This document shows, piece by piece, positions 1 to 7,658 of a stretch of DNA of 64,000 nucleotides (positions are counted from its first letter, which is position 1; every line of letters starts with the position of its first letter). The notes below the pieces were generated by a model, which worked only from the letters and a program-made list of their open reading frames with translations, was not told the DNA's origin and made no database searches. The position numbers were made by a program, and so were the translations under genes. Origin of the DNA: Plantactinospora endophytica (lineage in GTDB: Bacteria; Actinomycetota; Actinomycetes; Mycobacteriales; Micromonosporaceae); NCBI RefSeq assembly GCF_016862915.1, contig NZ_BONW01000041.1, positions 124,001 to 188,000 on the forward strand. Reading direction: 5' to 3'.

Positions 1-865
1 CTGGTGGAGCGGCAGCAGCGGCGGTGCCGGGCGGCCCGCCGTCGGCCCCGTCCGGGTCGGTCGCCGGTGCACCGCCCCCGGCCGGAGCGGGTCGGTCCGG
101 TGCCGGACCGCGCAGCAGCGCCGCGTGGGCCGCCGCGAGCACGGGACCGGGATCGACGCCGAGTTCGTCGGCGAGCCGGGTCCGGGCCGCCCGATAGGCG
201 GCGAACGCCTGCCCCGGGCGCCCGAGCGCGTGGTAGGCCCGGATCAGCAGGGCCTGCACGGCCTCGTCGAGCGGCTGGCCGGCCGCCATCTCGGCCACCG
301 TCGGCAGCGCCTCGGCGGCGGCACCGAGGTCGAGCAGCGCCGCGCAGAGCCGGGCCCGCATCGCCTGCCGTTCCCCGGTCAGAGCCAGCACCCTCGGATG
401 GTCGGCGAGCACCGGTACGTCGGCCATCGGGTCGCCCCGCCACAGCGCGAGTGCCTGTCGGGACAGTGTTGCGACGCGCCGCGGGTCGCCGTCCCGCTCG
501 GCGGAGCGCGCGGCGTCGGCCAGCGCGCGGAACTCTTCCAGGTCCACGCCGTCAGCGGCGAGCCGCAGGGCGTAGCCGCTGCCCACCGCCGGCAGCAACT
601 CGCTCGGCGAGTGCGCCCGCCGGTCGGGTTCGAGGTGCCGGCGCAGGTGCTTGACGTGCGTCTGGAGGATGTTCGCGGCGCTTGGCGGTGGTCGCTCGCC
701 CCAGAGGGCGTCGATGAGTTCGGTGCGCGGCACCGGGTGACCGCGAGCCAGCACGAGCAGGCCGAGTACGGCCCGCCGGCCCGCCGGACCGAGGTCGAGC
801 TCCCGGCCGCCGCGCCAGCCGCGTACCGGACCGAGCACCTGCACCCGTACGCCGCGTACCTGCAC
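1..865 (-). CDS. SARP-family transcriptional regulator, C-terminus outside window
   Basis: The reading frame encodes an OmpR-like winged helix (about residues 1-100, with LIDALWGERPP and HVKHLRRHL) followed by a bacterial transcriptional activator domain (about 104-255, with VDLEEFRAL, YRAARTRLADELG and VDPGPVLAAAH). This order is that of AfsR/DnrI/RedD regulators, which bind direct repeats near promoters of secondary-metabolism genes. After the BTAD it enters an Ala/Pro/Gly linker and runs off the left edge, so an NB-ARC or TPR extension cannot be excluded. The GTG start at 865 is chosen because GGAGG lies 5 nt upstream; the in-frame GTG at 871 overlaps that ribosome site. It lies 83 bp downstream of clpP in the same direction. 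No biosynthetic cluster is visible nearby. Confidence 0.85.
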   Translation of the reverse strand, partial: MQVRGVRVQVLGPVRGWRGGRELDLGPAGRRAVLGLLVLARGHPVPRTELIDALWGERPPPSAANILQTHVKHLRRHLEPDRRAHSPSELLPAVGSGYALRLAADGVDLEEFRALADAARSAERDGDPRRVATLSRQALALWRGDPMADVPVLADHPRVLALTGERQAMRARLCAALLDLGAAAEALPTVAEMAAGQPLDEAVQALLIRAYHALGRPGQAFAAYRAARTRLADELGVDPGPVLAAAHAALLRGPAPDRPAPAGGGAPATDPDGADGGPPGTAAAAAPP

Positions 866-948
866 GCCCACCTCCAGATGCGCGGAACAATGCTGTCACG
901 CGCGATCCATGAGCGTCTACGTGTGTGCGGGCGGTGGGACGGGTGGGC

Positions 949-1572
949 TCAGCCGGGCGTACCGGCGTCCTCGGCGACCCGCCCGGTGTTGCTGACCACC
1001 GCGTCGATGAAGCCGTAGTCCCTGGCCTCGGTCGCGGTGAACCAACGGTCACGGTCGGCGTCCCGCACCACCTGGTCGTAGGTCTGCCCGGTGTGCTGGG
1101 CGATCATCTCCAGCAGCATCCGCTTGGTGTGCAGCATCTGCTCGGCCTGGATCGCGATGTCGGCCGCCGTACCGCCCATGCCGCCGGAGGGCTGGTGCAT
1201 GATGATCCGCGCGTGCGGCAGCGCGTACCGCTTGCCGGGCGTTCCGGCGCAGAGCAGGAACTGTCCCATCGATCCGGCCATCCCCATGGCCACAGTGGAC
1301 ACGTCGTTGTCGATGAACTGCATGGTGTCGTAGATCGCCATGCCGGCGTAGACCGAGCCGCCCGGCGAGTTGATCCAGAGGCTGACGTCCCGTTGCGGGT
1401 CCTCGGCCGCGAGCAGCAGCAGTTGGGCGCAGATCCGGTTGGCCACCTCGTCGGTGACCTCGCTGCCGAGGAAGATGATGCGCTCCTTGAGCAGCCGGCT
1501 GTAGACCGAGTCGTCGAGGGTGCCGTGCGGCTGTTCTCCGCCCCGCGCCTGGGGGGTGTGCAGGTCAGTCAT
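949..1572 (-). CDS. clpP: ATP-dependent Clp protease proteolytic subunit
   Basis: 207 residues, the usual ClpP length. The catalytic triad is visible: Ser101 in GMAGSMG, His126 in IMHQPSG and Asp175 in DRDRW. The Ser-His (25) and His-Asp (49) spacings match E. coli ClpP. ClpP tetradecamers degrade proteins unfolded by ClpX or ClpC in the cytoplasm. Actinobacteria normally carry a clpP1-clpP2 pair next to clpX. This copy stands alone, with a SARP regulator downstream and no Clp ATPase in sight, so it is probably an additional paralogue. A leaderless-type promoter element directly precedes the ATG. Confidence 0.96.
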   Translation of the reverse strand: MTDLHTPQARGGEQPHGTLDDSVYSRLLKERIIFLGSEVTDEVANRICAQLLLLAAEDPQRDVSLWINSPGGSVYAGMAIYDTMQFIDNDVSTVAMGMAGSMGQFLLCAGTPGKRYALPHARIIMHQPSGGMGGTAADIAIQAEQMLHTKRMLLEMIAQHTGQTYDQVVRDADRDRWFTATEARDYGFIDAVVSNTGRVAEDAGTPG

Positions 1573-1578
1573 GTCAGC

Positions 1579-1584
1579 AACGTA
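1579..1584 (-). promoter_or_regulatory. leaderless-type -10 element of clpP
   Basis: TACGTT on the minus strand ends 6 nt before the clpP ATG, matching the TANNNT plus 6-8 nt arrangement of leaderless actinobacterial mRNAs. No Shine-Dalgarno sequence lies upstream of this start, which supports the reading. Confidence 0.55.
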
Positions 1585-1620
1585 GTGACGGCGACCGGGA
1601 AAAATCGCCTGCTTACGCTG

Positions 1621-2229
1621 TCAGCGCACGGCTTCAGCCCTGGGCGGAATCCCGTCACCGTGGCGGCGCAGGTCGGCGTAGACCGCGATCTGCTGGGTCA
1701 GGAACAGCACCATGACGATCTCCACGGCCACCGCCGTCGCCGACAGCACCGAGAAGTCGCCCCGAACGCAGCGGATCACGATGGCGATCATTCCGGGCAG
1801 GCAGAACGTCGTCAGGTCGATGGCCAGTTGGAACAGCTTCCGGCTGCGGCGGCGCCGATCGGAGCGGTGGCTGCCCTCCCAGCCGAACACGGGTTGGGCG
1901 GCGCCCACCATGGCACCCAGCCGGGGACCGAGATCGGTACGGATGTAGTGCCCGATCGCCGAGATCTTCTCGTCGTTGACGAGGTAGGTCCAGCCGAGCA
2001 CCACACACACCGGGGGCAGCAGCAGGAGAAGGTTGACACTGCCGGTCTGGAACGTCCCGAGCACCACGCCCGCGATCGAGACGAGGGTCGCGTACATGAG
2101 ATTGTCGCGGGTGCTGATCCGGTGGCTCTGTTCCTCTTTGAGCCGGTCGTACTCCTGGGTGAGGAGAACTCCCAGGCTCACCTCGTCCCACCTCAAGCCG
2201 TGCGGCTCCGACCTCGCAGCGAACGACAC
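1621..2229 (-). CDS. predicted four-helix membrane protein
   Basis: About 202 residues, function not recognised. Four hydrophobic segments are visible: near ATLVSIAGVVLG, VNLLLLLPPVCVVLGW, TTFCLPGMIAIVI and AVAVEIVMVLFL. A short soluble stretch YLVNDEKISAIGHYI follows the second helix. The frame stays open to a TTG at 2313. I chose the GTG at 2229 because GGAGG sits 5 nt upstream of it. The gene lies between the tRNA-Arg gene and clpP, all on the minus strand. No catalytic motif is seen. Confidence 0.7.
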   Translation of the reverse strand: MSFAARSEPHGLRWDEVSLGVLLTQEYDRLKEEQSHRISTRDNLMYATLVSIAGVVLGTFQTGSVNLLLLLPPVCVVLGWTYLVNDEKISAIGHYIRTDLGPRLGAMVGAAQPVFGWEGSHRSDRRRRSRKLFQLAIDLTTFCLPGMIAIVIRCVRGDFSVLSATAVAVEIVMVLFLTQQIAVYADLRRHGDGIPPRAEAVR

Positions 2230-2344
2230 GAGCGCCTCCGAACGACGGTGGGACCTCAGTATCGCGTAGCGTCTCGCTTGCGTACAGCGACGAAGTTTCG
2301 GCAGAATTTTCAATTCCGCGCCGGTTTCGGACCCGGGGAGGAGG

Positions 2345-2417
2345 TGCGCCCGGCAGGATTCGAACCTGCGACCAACTGCTTAGAAGGCAGCTGCTCTATC
2401 CGCTGAGCTACGGGCGC
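2345..2417 (-). tRNA. tRNA-Arg (anticodon UCU)
   Basis: The minus strand folds as a 73-nt tRNA. The acceptor stem GCGCCCG pairs with CGGGCGC and is followed by discriminator A. The D-arm carries GCTCAGC and the T-arm carries GGTTCGAATCC. The anticodon loop TTCTAAG reads UCU, decoding AGA. CCA is not encoded. AGA is a rare codon in this GC-rich DNA, so the tRNA serves few codons. Confidence 0.95.
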
Positions 2418-2499
2418 GGGACGTGGTCGTGTGCCTCAGCAGGCTACCGTTGCCGGTACATCGGTCGGCCGAGGACGTGACGATCTGGCCTGCACATAC

Positions 2500-2505
2500 T
2501 AGGTT
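2500..2505 (+). promoter_or_regulatory. leaderless-type -10 element
   Basis: TAGGTT ends 7 nt before the GTG at 2513 and fits TANNNT-N7-start. It supports that GTG as the translation start rather than in-frame alternatives at 2423 or 2531. Confidence 0.5.
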
Positions 2506-2512
2506 TCGAAGC

Positions 2513-3655
2513 GTGCAGTTGACGAGCACAATGTTTCTGCCGCTCCTGGTGTCGGTCGACGACACGAGGTACGGCGAGAGTCACCTGCTCGAAGACTTCA
2601 CCCAGGACCTCGACGTGGGCTACTCGTTCGGACCGCCGTACGGTAATCGCCTGGTCACCTGGGATGACTTGGACCAGCTTGAGGTCAGTCAGGCGGAGCT
2701 TCGGCAGGTGGCGGTCGACAACCTCTACCGGCTCCTGCCGAGGTTGCGGATCGACGGGCAGCCACCCGCGCCGATGCTCTCGTTCGGCGGACTGGAGTCC
2801 ACCGTCCTGCTCGCCGCCGAGGTCTGGGAGGACCTGGAACGCTCCGTGCCGGGCGAGCTGGTCGTCGGCGTACCGGCCAGGGACGTGGTGATCGTCACTG
2901 GTACGGCCTCCCGGCCGGGCATGGAGAAGGTACGCCGGGCGGTGGACCGGATCTTCTTCGCGGGCGACCAGAATCTGCTCAGTCGCGAGCTGTTGGTGTG
3001 GCGGCAGGGCGGCTGGTCCCCGTATCGGGCGACGCCGGAGTCCGAGCCGGAGCCGGAGCGGTGGGAGGAGCCGGGTCCGGAGCGGGCCGGTCCGGAGCGG
3101 GATCGCTGGGAGAGTCCGGACCGGGACCCGGATCGGGGCCGAGACCGGGACCGGGACGGTCGAGCGGGTCCGGAGCGGGTTCGGGAGACCCCGCGTGAGG
3201 ACCCGGAGCGGTTCCGTGAGCCCGGCCGTTGGCGGGGCGCGGGTCCCGAGCGGGAGTCTGAGCCTGAGCCGGGTCGGTGGCGGAGTGCGGGTCCCGAGCG
3301 GGAGTCTGAGCCGGGTCGGTGGCGAGGCGCGGGTCCCGAGCGGGAGCCTGAGCCCGAGCTTGGTCGTTGGCGGGGCGCGGGGCCGGAACGGGAGCCTGAG
3401 CCCGAGCCGGGTCGGCGGCGGGCGGCGCCCCGTCCGGAGCCGGGACCGGCGACGCCTCGATGGCAGAGCGGCCCCCGGCCGGAGCCGGAGGACGAACCCG
3501 AGCCTGAGCCGAGTCGGTGGCGGGGTGGACCGACTCGGGAGCCGGGTCCGTACCGGGTGCCCCGGCAGCGGTCGGGAGACGGCGGGACGACGGACTGGCC
3601 GGAGCGTCCGCCGGTGCGTCGGTCGAAACGACGTAGGCCGAGGCCCAACGGTTGA
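2513..3655 (+). CDS. DUF1444-like protein with repetitive charged tail
   Basis: 380 residues. The first ~175 resemble the YtpQ/DUF1444 family of unknown function (FLPLLVSVDD near the start, GELVVGVPARDVVIVTG, VRRAVDRIFF). From about 3030 the protein becomes a low-complexity tail rich in Glu, Pro, Arg and Gly, with recurring blocks such as GRWRGAGPERE; it ends in a basic stretch. The tail is read in-frame from a DNA repeat that also lies inside the C-terminus of the oppositely transcribed hydrolase gene (677 bp of antisense overlap). The conserved domain is moderately secure; whether the whole tail is translated is unproven. Confidence 0.7.
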   Translation: MQLTSTMFLPLLVSVDDTRYGESHLLEDFTQDLDVGYSFGPPYGNRLVTWDDLDQLEVSQAELRQVAVDNLYRLLPRLRIDGQPPAPMLSFGGLESTVLLAAEVWEDLERSVPGELVVGVPARDVVIVTGTASRPGMEKVRRAVDRIFFAGDQNLLSRELLVWRQGGWSPYRATPESEPEPERWEEPGPERAGPERDRWESPDRDPDRGRDRDRDGRAGPERVRETPREDPERFREPGRWRGAGPERESEPEPGRWRSAGPERESEPGRWRGAGPEREPEPELGRWRGAGPEREPEPEPGRRRAAPRPEPGPATPRWQSGPRPEPEDEPEPEPSRWRGGPTREPGPYRVPRQRSGDGGTTDWPERPPVRRSKRRRPRPNG

Positions 3656-4568
3656 GCTCGGTGAACACCTGCCGACGGACGGCCGGTCCGGAGAGGGTGA
3701 GGTCGTGCAGGGCGCCGTCGAACCGGGTCAGCGTTACGTGCCGGCCCAGCTTCGGCGCCCACCGGGCGATGTGCTCGACGTCGAGTACGGCGTCCGACAG
3801 CGCCGCCGACTCGTCCCAGGTCCGTCCCCGGAAGGTGCGGTTCGAGATGCTGACCAGGACCGGCACCGGGATCTCCAGTCCGGCGCGCAGTTGCCGTTGC
3901 GCCCGTCCGATCGCGGCGAGCCAGCCGACCCGGACCGGGAAACCGGCCACCGGCTTCCAGCCGAGGTCGTAGCTCCATTCGCCCCGGTGCTCGGTGTGCA
4001 GGCTGTGGCCGTACACGGCGGACAGCCGGCGGGGGACGGTCCGGTAGGGCATCCGGTGGCTGACCCGGGCGAGCATCGCCAGGCCCGGCCGGCGGACCAG
4101 CCAGGGCATGTTGAGGTCGAAGAACGGGCTGTTCAGGAAGAGCCCGTCGACGATGCCGGCGGATCGGCGGGCGTGCGCCCAGAGCGCCGTGACCAGGCCG
4201 CCGGTGGAGTGTCCGTTGACCAGCAACGTACGGTTGCCGTCCGTCTCGCGGATGATCCGGGCCGCCGCGTCGAGTTCGGGGAAGTACTCGGTCAGGTCGC
4301 GACAGAAGTTCGGCGTCTGGTGCGGCAGCAGGCTGCGCCCGTGTTTGCGCAGGTCGAGTGCGTAGAAGTGCCAGCCGTTCTCGACGAAGAAGTTGGCCAG
4401 GTGGGTCTGGAAGAAGTAGTCGGCGAACCCGTGCACGTAGAGCACGGCACGGTCGCTGGCCCGGCTCGCCCGGCGGTGGACCAGCGTGGCCACCACCGGC
4501 CCCTCCTCGTCCCGGCCGAGGTCGATCGTCTGCCGCTCGTACGGCGGGCCGAGCAGGTCCGGTTCCAC
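2979..4568 (-). CDS. alpha/beta hydrolase (lysophospholipase/monoacylglycerol lipase-like) with Pro/Ala tail
   Basis: 529 residues. About the first 310 form an alpha/beta hydrolase: oxyanion region VLYVHGFADY, nucleophile Ser121 in GHSTGG, and a late His in DGALHDLTLSGP. The family cleaves ester bonds of lipids; the exact substrate is unknown. Residues ~320-529 are a disordered Pro/Ala/Asp tail with repeated PARDPR and ATDPAQ blocks, antisense to the tail of the DUF1444-like gene. The GTG start at 4568 has a leaderless-type promoter (TAGCGT, 7 nt). The gene is divergent from ssb. Family members normally end near the end of the hydrolase domain, so the tail is the odd part. Confidence 0.85.
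   Translation of the reverse strand: MEPDLLGPPYERQTIDLGRDEEGPVVATLVHRRASRASDRAVLYVHGFADYFFQTHLANFFVENGWHFYALDLRKHGRSLLPHQTPNFCRDLTEYFPELDAAARIIRETDGNRTLLVNGHSTGGLVTALWAHARRSAGIVDGLFLNSPFFDLNMPWLVRRPGLAMLARVSHRMPYRTVPRRLSAVYGHSLHTEHRGEWSYDLGWKPVAGFPVRVGWLAAIGRAQRQLRAGLEIPVPVLVSISNRTFRGRTWDESAALSDAVLDVEHIARWAPKLGRHVTLTRFDGALHDLTLSGPAVRRQVFTELNRWASAYVVSTDAPADAPASPSSRRLPTAAGAPGTDPAPESVHPATDSAQARVRPPAPAGGRSAIEASPVPAPDGAPPAADPARAQAPVPAPRPANDQARAQAPARDPRLATDPAQTPARDPHSATDPAQAQTPARDPRPANGRAHGTAPGPHAGSPEPAPDPLDRPGPGLGPDPGPGPDSPSDPAPDRPAPDPAPPTAPAPARTPASPDTGTSRPAATPTARD
3225..3420. repeat. coding minisatellite, about four 48-54 bp units
   Basis: Units of roughly 48-54 bp share a core GCGGGTCCCGAGCGGGAG. 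On the plus strand they encode GRWRxAGPERExEPE blocks; on the minus strand they encode PARDPRxATDPAQ blocks. The array lies between the conserved domains of two convergent genes and is open in both coding frames. Confidence 0.8.
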
Positions 4569-4575
4569 CCTGCCG

Positions 4576-4581
4576 ACGCTA
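4576..4581 (-). promoter_or_regulatory. leaderless-type -10 element of hydrolase gene
   Basis: TAGCGT on the minus strand ends 7 nt before the GTG at 4568. Confidence 0.5.
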
Positions 4582-4739
4582 CTCCGCGATACCAGACCAG
4601 CCCTTGATCAGGGCGTTTTCCACAGGGTGCCTGGTTGTCCACAGTCGGGTGGGCGATGGTGGCAGCCCGCCGTCTCCGGTGGCGATGCTGTCGGTCGAGT
4701 CGGCTCGGACGGGAACAACCGGATCCCTGTGGAGGGACG

Positions 4740-5636
4740 ATGTTCGATACTTATATGACCATTGTCGGTAATGTGCTGACCGCACCGGAATGGCGGCGTA
4801 CCAGCCAGAGTGGCACCCTGGTGGCCAATTTCAAGGTGGCCTCGACCGCTCGTCGCCTCGACCGGGAAAGTGGCCGATGGGTCGACGGCAACAGCCTGCG
4901 CGTCAGGGTGAACTGTTGGCGGAAGCTGGCGGAGGGGGTGGCCTCCTCGGTGATGGTCGGTGACCCGGTCGTCGTGGTCGGTCGGCTCTACACCCGCGAC
5001 TGGACCGACGACACGGGCAACCACCGCACCATGTACGAGTTGGAGGCGGTGGCCGTCGGCCATGACCTGTCCCGGGGAAGGGGACGGTTCGCCCGGAACC
5101 GGCCGTCGATGACGACCTCGTCGATGGAGGAAGCCGAGGCCGAGGCCAGGGTGCACGGCGAGGCCACCGAGTCGGTGTCGCCCGAGGAGGCGCCGGCGCT
5201 GCCCGACGAGCGTCCGTTCGGCGACGACGACTACTACCGGGGCCTCCCTGTGCCGTCGAGCCCCGCGCTCGACCCGGCGCACCTGTCGGCCACGTCCTTC
5301 GACGGCCGGCTCGACCTCGACGGGCTGCCTGACGACGACGTGACCGGTCCGGAGGACGACCTGGACGAGCGATCCGGTTCGTCGACCGGCACCGCCTACG
5401 CTGCGCTGACCAGCGACAACGGCCGGAAGGCCAGCGACAACGGCAGCGGGGCCAGCGGCCGGGACGGCGGCGACGCGCTCGCCGTCGAGGGCGAGGGCGG
5501 CGAACCCGGCACCTCCGGCGGGGGCGAGGACGACCAGCGGCTCGGCAACGAGCACGACGACACCGTGCAGCTCGATCGGACCGGTGGCACCGGTCGCGGC
5601 CGGCGTGGCCGGGGCCGAGAGCCGGTTTCCGTCTGA
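4740..5636 (+). CDS. ssb: single-stranded DNA-binding protein, long variant
   Basis: 298 residues. The N-terminal ~115 residues form an SSB OB-fold (MTIVGNVLTAPEW, ANFKVASTARR, VNCWRKLAEGV, VVVVGRLYTRDW). Proteins of this family coat single-stranded DNA in replication and repair. The remaining ~180 residues are an acidic, Gly/Asp-rich tail. It does not end in the acidic DDDIPF-type tip that recruits partners to the main SSB; instead the C-terminus is basic (GRGRRGRGRE). This suggests a secondary, SsbB-like protein. The ATG at 4740 follows GGAGGG by 3 nt. It is divergent from the hydrolase gene. Confidence 0.9.
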   Translation: MFDTYMTIVGNVLTAPEWRRTSQSGTLVANFKVASTARRLDRESGRWVDGNSLRVRVNCWRKLAEGVASSVMVGDPVVVVGRLYTRDWTDDTGNHRTMYELEAVAVGHDLSRGRGRFARNRPSMTTSSMEEAEAEARVHGEATESVSPEEAPALPDERPFGDDDYYRGLPVPSSPALDPAHLSATSFDGRLDLDGLPDDDVTGPEDDLDERSGSSTGTAYAALTSDNGRKASDNGSGASGRDGGDALAVEGEGGEPGTSGGGEDDQRLGNEHDDTVQLDRTGGTGRGRRGRGREPVSV

Positions 5637-5888
5637 ACGCTTCCGGACCGGGCACATCGGCGGGCTGATATCCAGCCTGGACGTGCCTGATCCGGCGGTC
5701 CGGCCGGGGGTAGGCGGCCGGACAACGGGTCGCCCGGAAAGAGCGGTGGTCGCCTCCCCGCCGCCATCCGGGCCGACCGAGGGTGGGGAGGTCGGTCGCG
5801 GCACTCGCCGGCCTCCCCACCCGACCGTTCGCGCATTACCCCCGCCCGTACCGCCCCGGGATGGGCGGCGGCGCGACCCCCATAGCCC

Positions 5889-7394
5889 TTACGGCCGAGG
5901 GCCCTCGGCACGGGACGTCTGCGCCCGGCGGGGCGCCGGTACCGCTCGGGTCGGCAGACCATCCCGCGCAGCCTGCTCGGTCCGCTCCGGTACCCGGCCA
6001 GTCTGCTCGGTCCGGTCGGGTGCCCGGCCAGTCTGCTCAGTCCGGTCCGGTACCCGGCCAGTCTGCTCGGGCCGGTCGGGTGCCCGGCCAGCCTCGGCAA
6101 CGTCGGCAACCTCACCAGCCTCGGTGGCCGGTACGGGTGGCTGGCCGGGCTGCCGCTGCCGTACGACACCCGACGGCGGTACCGCCGTTCGTGGTCGGCG
6201 CCGGGGACCGAGCACACGCATCATCGGTGTCTCGACGAACCGGAAGAGCAGCCAGGCGGCGGCCAGACTGACCAGCAACAGGACGATCGCGACGACCGGC
6301 CCTCGCCAACCGGTGAACCCGCCGGAGTGCCCGGCAAAGCGGAAGATGGCCTTGATCAGGAAGACATGGACCAGATAGAACGCGAACGAGACCTCGCCGA
6401 GCCAGACCAGCGGCCGGGACCGCCACGGCGACCAGCGCCCGGTCACGTCGGCCCGGGCCGCGCTCGCGATCACCAGTATGTAGCCGAAGGCCAACACGGT
6501 GGTCCAGAGTTCAGCGCGGATCCACTCCATCGACGCCACCCAGATCGCGACGAAGAGACCGGTGGAGAGCAGCAGACCGGGGCCCCGCCACTTCCCGCGC
6601 AGCATCAGTTCGGCGGCGGCGACGCCCATCCAGAACTCGAAGGAGCGGACGACGGGGAAGATCTGGGTGAACCACCAGCGGGCGGTTTCCGGCAGCAGTT
6701 GCTGACCCGGCCACATCGCCATGATCAGCAGTGGCATGGCGACGACGACGGCGTAGAGCTGCCAGGCCCGCATCCGACGGATCAGCGGGAGGACGAACGG
6801 GAGCGCGAGATAGAAGAACATCTCGCAGGCGAGCGACCAACTCACGTTGTTGATGCTGTAGAAGTAGCCGTTGACGGGAATCCACGCCTGGACCAGGAAC
6901 AGGTTGGCCAGCGCGGCCTTCACGTTGACCGGGTCGGCCCAGTAGAGCGCGAGTGCGAGGACCAGGGCCCAGGTGACGAGGTGGTTCGGATAGATCTTCG
7001 CGGCCCGACGCCGCCAGAAAGCGCGTCTGGTGTCGTCCGGCCGGGCAGACCAGACCAGCACGAACCCGCTGAGGATGAAGAAGAACTGCACCCCGGAGAG
7101 GCCGAGCGTGAAGACCCAGTCGACCACCTGGCGATACCCCGGTTCGGCGACGATCTGCATGGTGCCGACGTGAAAGCCGAAGACCAGCATCGCGGCGACC
7201 CACCGCAGCCCGGTCAGCGACGGCAACCGGTTCAGCGCCGTCCCGGCGCCGCCTCGTCCCGTCCCGTCCGGTTTTCTCGTCGCACCGGCGGCAGTCGTTC
7301 CGCCGGCAACCGTCGTGTCGCCGGGTTCCGCCGTTTGGCCCGAGCCTGCCGGACCGCCGGCCGGAATTTCCGTGACGGGCGTCACGCTGGTCAT
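5889..7394 (-). CDS. acyltransferase-3 family membrane protein
   Basis: 501 residues. A Gly/Thr-rich cytoplasmic leader (1-55) is followed by an acyltransferase-3 (OafA/YrhL type) domain with about ten membrane helices. Visible motifs include SLTGLRWVAAMLVFGFH with the catalytic His, FFFILSGFVL, WSLACEMFFY and FAFYLVHVF. Such enzymes move acyl groups onto extracellular glycans or lipids. Residues ~400-501 are a charged tail containing 10-residue repeats (RTEQTGRVPD type) encoded by a 30-bp tandem array. The ATG has GGGGAGG 4 nt upstream. It converges with ssb across a 252-bp spacer in which I see no clear element. Confidence 0.9.
   Translation of the reverse strand: MTSVTPVTEIPAGGPAGSGQTAEPGDTTVAGGTTAAGATRKPDGTGRGGAGTALNRLPSLTGLRWVAAMLVFGFHVGTMQIVAEPGYRQVVDWVFTLGLSGVQFFFILSGFVLVWSARPDDTRRAFWRRRAAKIYPNHLVTWALVLALALYWADPVNVKAALANLFLVQAWIPVNGYFYSINNVSWSLACEMFFYLALPFVLPLIRRMRAWQLYAVVVAMPLLIMAMWPGQQLLPETARWWFTQIFPVVRSFEFWMGVAAAELMLRGKWRGPGLLLSTGLFVAIWVASMEWIRAELWTTVLAFGYILVIASAARADVTGRWSPWRSRPLVWLGEVSFAFYLVHVFLIKAIFRFAGHSGGFTGWRGPVVAIVLLLVSLAAAWLLFRFVETPMMRVLGPRRRPRTAVPPSGVVRQRQPGQPPVPATEAGEVADVAEAGRAPDRPEQTGRVPDRTEQTGRAPDRTEQTGRVPERTEQAARDGLPTRAVPAPRRAQTSRAEGPRP
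5973..6092. repeat. 30-bp coding tandem repeat, four units
   Basis: Four consecutive 30-bp units share the core GTGCCCGGCCAGTCTGCTC with minor changes. They encode the ten-residue repeat in the acyltransferase tail. The 30-bp length keeps the reading frame. Confidence 0.9.
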
Positions 7395-7658
7395 CGGACC
7401 TCCCCGATGGGCACATCGATGGCCAGCACTTACGCCTCCCGTCGGGAAAGTTGTGCCGGGATGTCCGGTCGCGCGGCGCCTCCCGGCCGGGTACGCCCGC
7501 TGTGGCGGGTCCGCCCGCGACCCTATCCGGTGCCGGGGCGGGGTGCCGTGGGCACGGGCACCAACCGGTTCGGCGTACCGGTGGAGGCGCTGGTCAGCGA
7601 GCTGTTGATCGTCATCGGGGCGGCCCGGCTAGGCTCCGGGGCGGGGGAGGTGGTCGCC

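Noticed and set aside
949-2406. Long plus-strand open frame opposite clpP and the membrane protein
   Set aside because: It is antisense to well-supported genes and runs through the tRNA gene; its translation has no family features. Long antisense frames are expected at this GC content.
1-2417. Edge of a biosynthetic gene cluster suggested by the SARP gene
   Set aside because: No PKS, NRPS, terpene or tailoring genes follow; neighbours are housekeeping. The left side is not visible, so it remains open only beyond the window.
2345-4568. Genomic island integrated at the tRNA-Arg gene
   Set aside because: No integrase, no duplicated tRNA 3' end and no shift in base composition are visible on either side.
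7395-7658. Cobalamin riboswitch before cobD
   Set aside because: I searched by eye for a B12 box and the surrounding conserved blocks and found none here or before the CobB-like or cobC-like genes.
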